Positions 58,265 to 64,000 of a stretch of DNA of 64,000 nt are shown here, in pieces. The translations under genes were made by a program, and so were the position numbers. This stretch comes from Gordionus sp. m RMFG-2023 (Eukaryota > Nematomorpha > Gordioida > Chordodea > Parachordodidae), in contig NC_088779.1 of assembly GCF_954871325.1 (NCBI RefSeq), positions 1,257,121 through 1,321,120 on the forward strand. Reading direction: 5' to 3'. Each line of letters opens with the position of its first letter. Position 1 is the stretch's first letter. The notes under the pieces are model-generated. The model did no database searches. It was given only the letters and a program-made list of their open reading frames with translations, and was not told where the DNA came from.

Positions 58265-59062
58265 TTCAATCTTCGGAGAAAATATGAAAATATTTATACC
58301 TCAAATGGCGTGCATAAAATTAATATTTTTTTGAAATAAAATTAATAAATAGAAATCTTAAAGCTACGTCATTGATAAATTGACTCAATCTATCCGTGTT
58401 GTTTTATAATACACAGTTTTTCAGGTCGACTTTATTTTCCATATCCCTTTACCTAAGATTATATAAGAAAGATTTATAAAAATATATTTTATTGTTAAAA
58501 TTTAACAGGTATTGATAATAAATAAATTTTATATTGTTCTATGCTAGACTACTAGTCAAAGAGCTATCCACTGACGCTTTTTACTTCTTAAATATTTTCC
58601 TCGCCTTACAAATTTAATAGTATTATAAGTAATGAATTTATTCTTTGTTGTGTATTAATATTTAAAATTTTATGCTGCAATATTTTTATACATTGCAAAT
58701 TATTTGCTACAAAAATTATAATCATAAATTACGTAATAAATAAATTTTATTACAAAGTTGTTATGACTGCCCTTCTAAAATTGTTTAATATTAATATAAT
58801 TTTCTAAAAAAAGGCAACTATAAACAAATTTATAAAATTAATTTTATAAAAGGTACAATAATAATAAATTATAGTATCAAAAGATTTAAAAAAGGGATAA
58901 AGAATGGCATGCGCTTCTTACACCCTCCAGTCTCGAGTCTAAAAAATTTATAATAAAGTATTAGTAATCAGAGTTTGTTTTAATTATTTTTATACTTCCT
59001 ATAAATTTCTACTACATTTTAAAAAAATTGAGGCCGTGATAATTAATTTTGGCTAAAATATA
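58265..59062 (+). repeat. Penelope-like element 3' end, copy 1
   Basis: Long direct repeat of 63362-64000: same order of CTTCAATCTT/TCAATCTTCGG, AAATATGAAAATATTTA, GGCGTGCATAAAATTAAT, GTTTTATAATACACAG, TTTATTGTTAAAATTTAACA, AAAGAGCTATCCACTGAC, CTTACAAATTTAATAGTAT. It is called Penelope-like because its partner follows directly on a GIY-YIG-like coding end. No coding part precedes this copy, so it is 5'-truncated. Confidence 0.65.
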
Positions 59063-59856
59063 AGGTTTCAAGCAAAAAAACAATAATAAACGGTTTGAAG
59101 TAGAGCATACTATATACATACATAATATTCTGACAATAAAATATTTGTATTTTAATACCATTTTAATAATTTGTCATTCATATCTACATTTATTTGTCAT
59201 ATTTATTTTTATAATTTAGACTATGTCCATAATAATTTTTTTTATATTTTAAAAACTTACACAAATGGATTATATTTGAGCGATCTATAATATGCATTTT
59301 ATTAAATCCAAGCTGATATTTAAAAAAAAATAATTATAAATAACTGAAACCTTTAAATTCAATTTTAGATAGATAGCTAATGATATAATAGATTATTTAA
59401 AATTTATTTACTCCACCTAAATTAATTTAAAATGACAAATTTTAAAAAATTATGTAAAGAAATGGGATAATAATATATATTTTGTAAATAAAAACTTTTT
59501 TAAACTGATATAAGAGTCGGGCATAAAATTTGAAATCAGTTTTTCGTATTTAAGAAATATTATAATAACAAGTTTATAATGTAGTTACCCTCCGATAAAA
59601 TTTTAAGTTGCCCTAATAAATTATTAAATAAAGATATCATATCTTATCGTATTTAAAAAAAGGCTTATCAAGCTTTTTCTATAAAATTTAGAAAACAAAT
59701 GTAAACAAATAATATTGGATATAAAAATATAGAACTTAAAAAACATTTTATTTTTTTTTTGTATTTAAAAAAAAAAATTATTTACCTTATATTAAAATTT
59801 TTCAATTTATTAAATATATAAGCAAAAGATATCAACTTAAAATAAATTTCCAGATA
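59063..59856. other. Upstream of signal-peptide exon
   Basis: AT-rich. AATATATAAGC at about 59811-59821 is a possible TATA box some 35-45 bp before the following start codon; weak in this base composition. Confidence 0.3.
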
Positions 59857-59908
59857 ATGAAAGTCTTATCATTACTCATTGTCACCCTCATCATCTGCCA
59901 ATTTGATG
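59857..59908 (+). CDS. Putative first coding exon of a secreted protein (signal peptide)
   Basis: ATG at 59857 opens MKVLSLLIVTLIICQF followed by Asp and a phase-1 splice donor G|GTAAGT, close to consensus. One basic residue, a 12-residue hydrophobic core and a small/polar end are a textbook signal peptide. An exon ending just after the signal peptide is common for small secreted peptides and venom- or defence-type proteins. I found no convincing second exon: joining to the acceptor at 60397 yields a short frame, but that sequence belongs to a dispersed repeat also at 6.7 kb. The rest may lie beyond the window, or this may be chance. Confidence 0.45.
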
Positions 59909-62900
59909 GTAAGTAAATCTATTATTTTATTATTAAAAATAATATTAGATTTGAAGTGACCTAATATTTTTTTTATTAGTTTGCTAATTTTTCTAAATCA
60001 TATTTTAAAATAAATCTTGATTGTAATCCTTCCGAACTATATTGAAAATAAAATTTTCTGATAATCAATTTAATTTAAACAATTAAAAAAAAACATATGC
60101 ATTATAAATTTACTTTTTAATATAATATCCAAACTTTTAGTATAGACAAAATTTTTATAATAAAATATTATTTTATGTTGAATTCCAAAATAAAGATCTA
60201 ACCCCAATCCTATTTGATCTATTTAAACATTGTATGATGATAGTAGGTACACTTAATAAAAATATAAAATTTCAACCTAACTATTTAATTTTTAATATCC
60301 TAAATAATAATTAAAATATAATTTATAAAACAACATAATAATAAAAAAGAAAAGAGAGAAGGAAACTAATTTTTTTTTTTTTGAGATTTTATTTTAGATA
60401 GAAAATTATACTTCTTTATATTTGTGCAAAATCCCAGACTGGGGCATTTGTGATAGATGATTTCTTTCACTTTAAATATTGATCGTAAAAATGAACCTTT
60501 TTGTATTCCGGAAATTCGTTTGGCATATATATATATGGGTTTTTAGACAATCCGATACATTTACGCAATTTAACATCTTATACATATTAGATATTCTATC
60601 TTTCAATGATAAAGTGTTGCCTGCATATTAAGTCTAAAGAAAACTTTGAGAGTTATTTTTTAAACTAATAAAGCATAGGGTTCTACAAAGTTGGATATTA
60701 TAAAATTCCCCGATTTTGTTTATATTTATTATATGGTATATATTCTTTAGTTTTTACTTATCACATATAAAATTTTATCTGGACATGCTCATATATCTTA
60801 TCGAGCATAGATAGGATCATTAAATAATATAATTCAAAAATTTAGATAAATAGAAATCTTTACGTATAAGTTTTAAATTATATTAATTATTGAATCGGAA
60901 AATATAATAGAGAGCATATTTCTTAGAAATTTATTTATAATTTTTATACGAATTTTTTTTAAAAATAAATTAGGAATAAAAAACAATATTCTAAATGTAA
61001 CAACGAGTCAAAACAGCGTTTAATTTTTATTTCTAAGTAAAAAAAACGGCTCAATACAGGCATGTGTGGAAGAAAATTGATTAATATTAAGGCGTATTAA
61101 GTCATAGTTTTTTTTTCAAATTTGCACATCCATTTAGGGATTCTTCAATGATATTTATAATTTATTTGTATTTACATTTAGAGATTTTTATCATATTTTT
61201 ATTAATTTTGCCTTTCTTTTTAATGTTCATGATATAGTTTTTTTATAAATTATTCTACTTTTTATATATTTATTTTTAATTTAAAAAAACAAAATTGAGA
61301 AAAATAGATAGAAAGAAAAAACAGAAAAAAAAATATTCATTTTTTGAAAAAATGTAAACAAAATAGGCACGATAAAATGTCATCGTGATAAAATTAAAAA
61401 AGTATTAATGGTTTATGACCCTCCAATCTTCTCGCAAATAATCTATCTCTTGACATAAGATCCTGATATTTTTCTACCCTGATCCCTAGAAAGCAAAAAA
61501 TCTAGACAAAGCATTATAAGGAACAAAAAAAAATAGCAGAGCATCAAGTTTTAATCTTGAAAAATATTTATTTGCTTATCACTAAGCCAATAATAATATC
61601 CGCGTCGACACAATATCTCTGCCATCTTATTATGATAGTAGGGATGGACTTTTCTTCTGGATTTCTTGAGCCATGTCCATATTTATCTACTAAGATATTA
61701 ATATGGGATGATCAAATTATTTCGTGATTGATTTAACAAAATTTATTTATTTTTATTAGCTTCCTTATGTAAAATATTTATTTTTAATATTTTTTTGTCA
61801 CAATTATATAAACCGGGTTCGAATTTACATTTTCTAGGAAGGAAGGAGCTCTCATGAATTCCAAAATTAAGGATTTACCTAAAAACTATTTTATCAGAAT
61901 TTAATGGGGGATGAGTTATATTGATTTCAAACTATTTCAATGAGGAAGTTTTATTTATTTTACTTTTTATTTGTTGAAATGATAAAGTTTTTTAATTTTT
62001 TTTTAAATGCGACCAATAAAAAACAAATAAATAGAGGGAAATCACGGGTTACGTTCACGTGATTATCTTTATCCAATTATACTTACACACCGAAGCAATT
62101 TTTTTGACGATATAACATAAAATAACAAAAATTATTACGTGTTAAATGGAAAAAAATCATCCACGATAACAAAATAATTATATAGTATAACATACAATTA
62201 CAATATCATTTTCATATCAACTTAATGTTTAAATTTCATTATGATATTAATTTCAATGTAATATTCTTTTTAAACTTAATTTTCAATTTAAGTTAGATTT
62301 TATACAATTCGATTTCAACGTTCATATGAAATTATTGTGTTACAATTTATAAATTTTATGATATTTTTTATTTTATTCTCGTTATAGATACAAAAATATT
62401 ATTATGACAGATAAATATATAAAATTTTTTCATCTTTCTAAAGAAATCGAATATATTTTTCAAGAAATTATACAACAAATAATATCACTGGTAAATTAGG
62501 AATATGATGAAATATTCTTAGCATTATCCATGAAATAATACATAAATAAAATATATCTAACAAATATGATATATTTGTATTTTGAATTATTTTGGTATTA
62601 TTTTTAAACCAATTGATATTGTTAGATAAATATTTCGACTACTAATATTGGGGCTGAGTTATATTGATTTAAATACTCATAATATGATTTTTATATTTGT
62701 ATTGATTGTAAATATTACTAATATTGTTGCAACACTATACTCGACTACATATCAATATTTCTACAAAATTAATATGTTTAAAAATAATTTAGGGTAAGGA
62801 ATAGGGAATGGATGAATTTATAGTATATTGTTTTAATCGGATAACACATTTGCCCGATTTAAAAATTAAAAATGTTCAAAATATAAATATTTTTTCTTTT

Positions 62901-63239
62901 AAGGATTAACTCACAAGCGGGAAACTGGACATTTTATAATGCTCTCCGTTTATAAGGGCAATCATATATTTTATATGATAAATATATTTTAATATACTAT
63001 ACTCTATGTGTAAATAAATTATTGGAATAAATAGTTTGATACTAAGTTTTGATCAAACTAAATATTATAAAGTTTTCTGTTGATAGTAACTATCAATGCT
63101 ATTAAAATTTCTTCAACATGCCAGCATAAATTGCACAAGATTATTGAAGAGATATGCTTATATCCGTCTTATCATAAGCTACACATCCTTAGTATGAAAT
63201 CTATTCGATTATATGTTTTTAAGAATAGCTAATAATAAT
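59909..63239. other. Long gene-poor AT-rich stretch
   Basis: Apart from the repeat segment at 60405-60490 (partner at 6725-6800) I see only AT-rich sequence. An isolated tRNA B-box-like word at 61812 (GGGTTCGAATTT) has no partner A box. Confidence 0.45.
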
Positions 63240-64000
63240 TTATTAATCGGGCAAACATGCAGAACAGCCAAAATACGAATAAAAGGACATATAAATGCGA
63301 CATTATACAATCACCCAACAAGATCATACGTTGTTTGGCATACATAACCAAGATACCAAATCTTCAATCTTTGGATAAAATATGAAAATATTTAAACCTT
63401 AAATGGGGTGCATAAAATTAATGTATATGAAATAAAATTATTATATAGAATCTTAAAGGTAGGTCATTAATATTTGAATCAATTTGTCCGTTTTGTTTTA
63501 TAATCCACAGTTTTTCCGGTCCACTTTATTATTCATATTCATTTACCTATGATTAGATAGATTTATAAGAAAATGTTTTATTGTTAAAATTTAACAGGTA
63601 TTTGTAACAAAAATTTTTTTATTCTTCAATGGTAGCCAAAGAGCTATCCACTGACCCTTTCTACTTCTATATTTTTTCCTCGCTTTACAAATTTAATAGT
63701 ATAATAATATTTAAAATTTTATGATGCAATATTTTTATACATTGTAAATTATTTATTACAAAAAAGCAACTATAAGCAAATTTATAAAATTAATTTTATA
63801 AAAGGTATAATAATAAAGTATTATACTAGAGATTAAACTGGTGAAAAAAAAATAGTATGAGCTTATTACACCCTCAGTCTCGTGTCTAAAAATTCATAAT
63901 CAGGTATTATTAATTTGAGTTTTAAGTTTGAGTTAATTATATTCATATTTCCTCTAAATATCAACTATATTTTAAAAAAAATTGAGGTTGAGATAATTAA
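63240..64000 (+). mobile_element. Penelope-like retroelement, 3' end with GIY-YIG-like coding tail, copy 2
   Basis: The frame from 63240 reads LLIGQTCRTAKIRIKGHI and NHPTRSYVVWHT. It fits the GIY-YIG endonuclease pattern (GQT-x-R...RI-x-H, then a conserved region near N-x2-R-S-x-V) carried at the end of Penelope-like element ORFs. About 20 bp after the end of this frame the long repeat shared with 58265-59062 begins and runs to the window edge. The 5' part and RT domain are not visible. Confidence 0.6.

Noticed and set aside
61806-61825. Second B-box-like word
   Set aside because: Isolated, with no A box within tRNA distance and no tRNA-like fold.

Overview
The window reads as nuclear DNA of an AT-rich invertebrate animal. 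It holds spliced homologues of metazoan housekeeping genes (exocyst subunit EXOC3/Sec6, deubiquitinase USP12/46), two aldo-keto reductases, a homocysteine S-methyltransferase-like gene, a rhodopsin-class neuropeptide-type GPCR and a tRNA-Gly(CCC). Many introns are very short (39-62 nt, GT..AG) and sit beside introns of several kb filled with repeats. I cannot assign a phylum from sequence alone.

Layout: 1-2.25 kb holds no gene I can read. EXOC3 (minus, 2254-6093) is present as its N-terminal eight coding exons and runs off the left edge. 6.1-9.7 kb is intergenic, with one intact hAT-type MITE. USP12/46 (minus, 9721-21641) is complete in eleven coding exons; a ~7.5 kb intron (13.4-20.8 kb) carries MITEs, a purine tract, a local repeat array split by a hAT element, a hAT transposase relic and a tandem duplication. 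21.6-26.1 kb is intergenic with a decayed LINE. tRNA-Gly follows (minus, 26118-26188), then aldo-keto reductase 1 (plus, 26488-28500), whose frame is disturbed. 28.5-38.7 kb is repeat-rich (two more LINE fragments, tandem arrays, a GC-word repeat family). The intronless GPCR lies at 38750-40294 (plus). Aldo-keto reductase 2 (minus, 41787-49711) is complete in five exons; its 5.4 kb intron contains fossil Ty3/gypsy pieces and a MITE. It is head-to-head with the methyltransferase gene (plus, 50073-51373) across 361 bp. 51.4-64 kb is mainly repeats: MITEs, a fossil Ty3/gypsy copy (minus, ~55.9-57.7 kb) and Penelope-like element 3' ends. One lone signal-peptide exon (59857-59908) also lies there.

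The genes do not form a pathway; they are independent eukaryotic loci. The two reductases are paralogues: they share three intron positions and phases. The second is intact while the first carries a one-base frame break and two odd introns. The most useful results are the exon-level models of EXOC3, USP12/46 and aldo-keto reductase 2, all assembled across exons too short to stand out as ORFs. I found no convincing new biological system. The best leads are the ~200-residue insertion in the USP12/46 finger region, the divergent GPCR microswitches and the hAT MITE family with intact target duplications.
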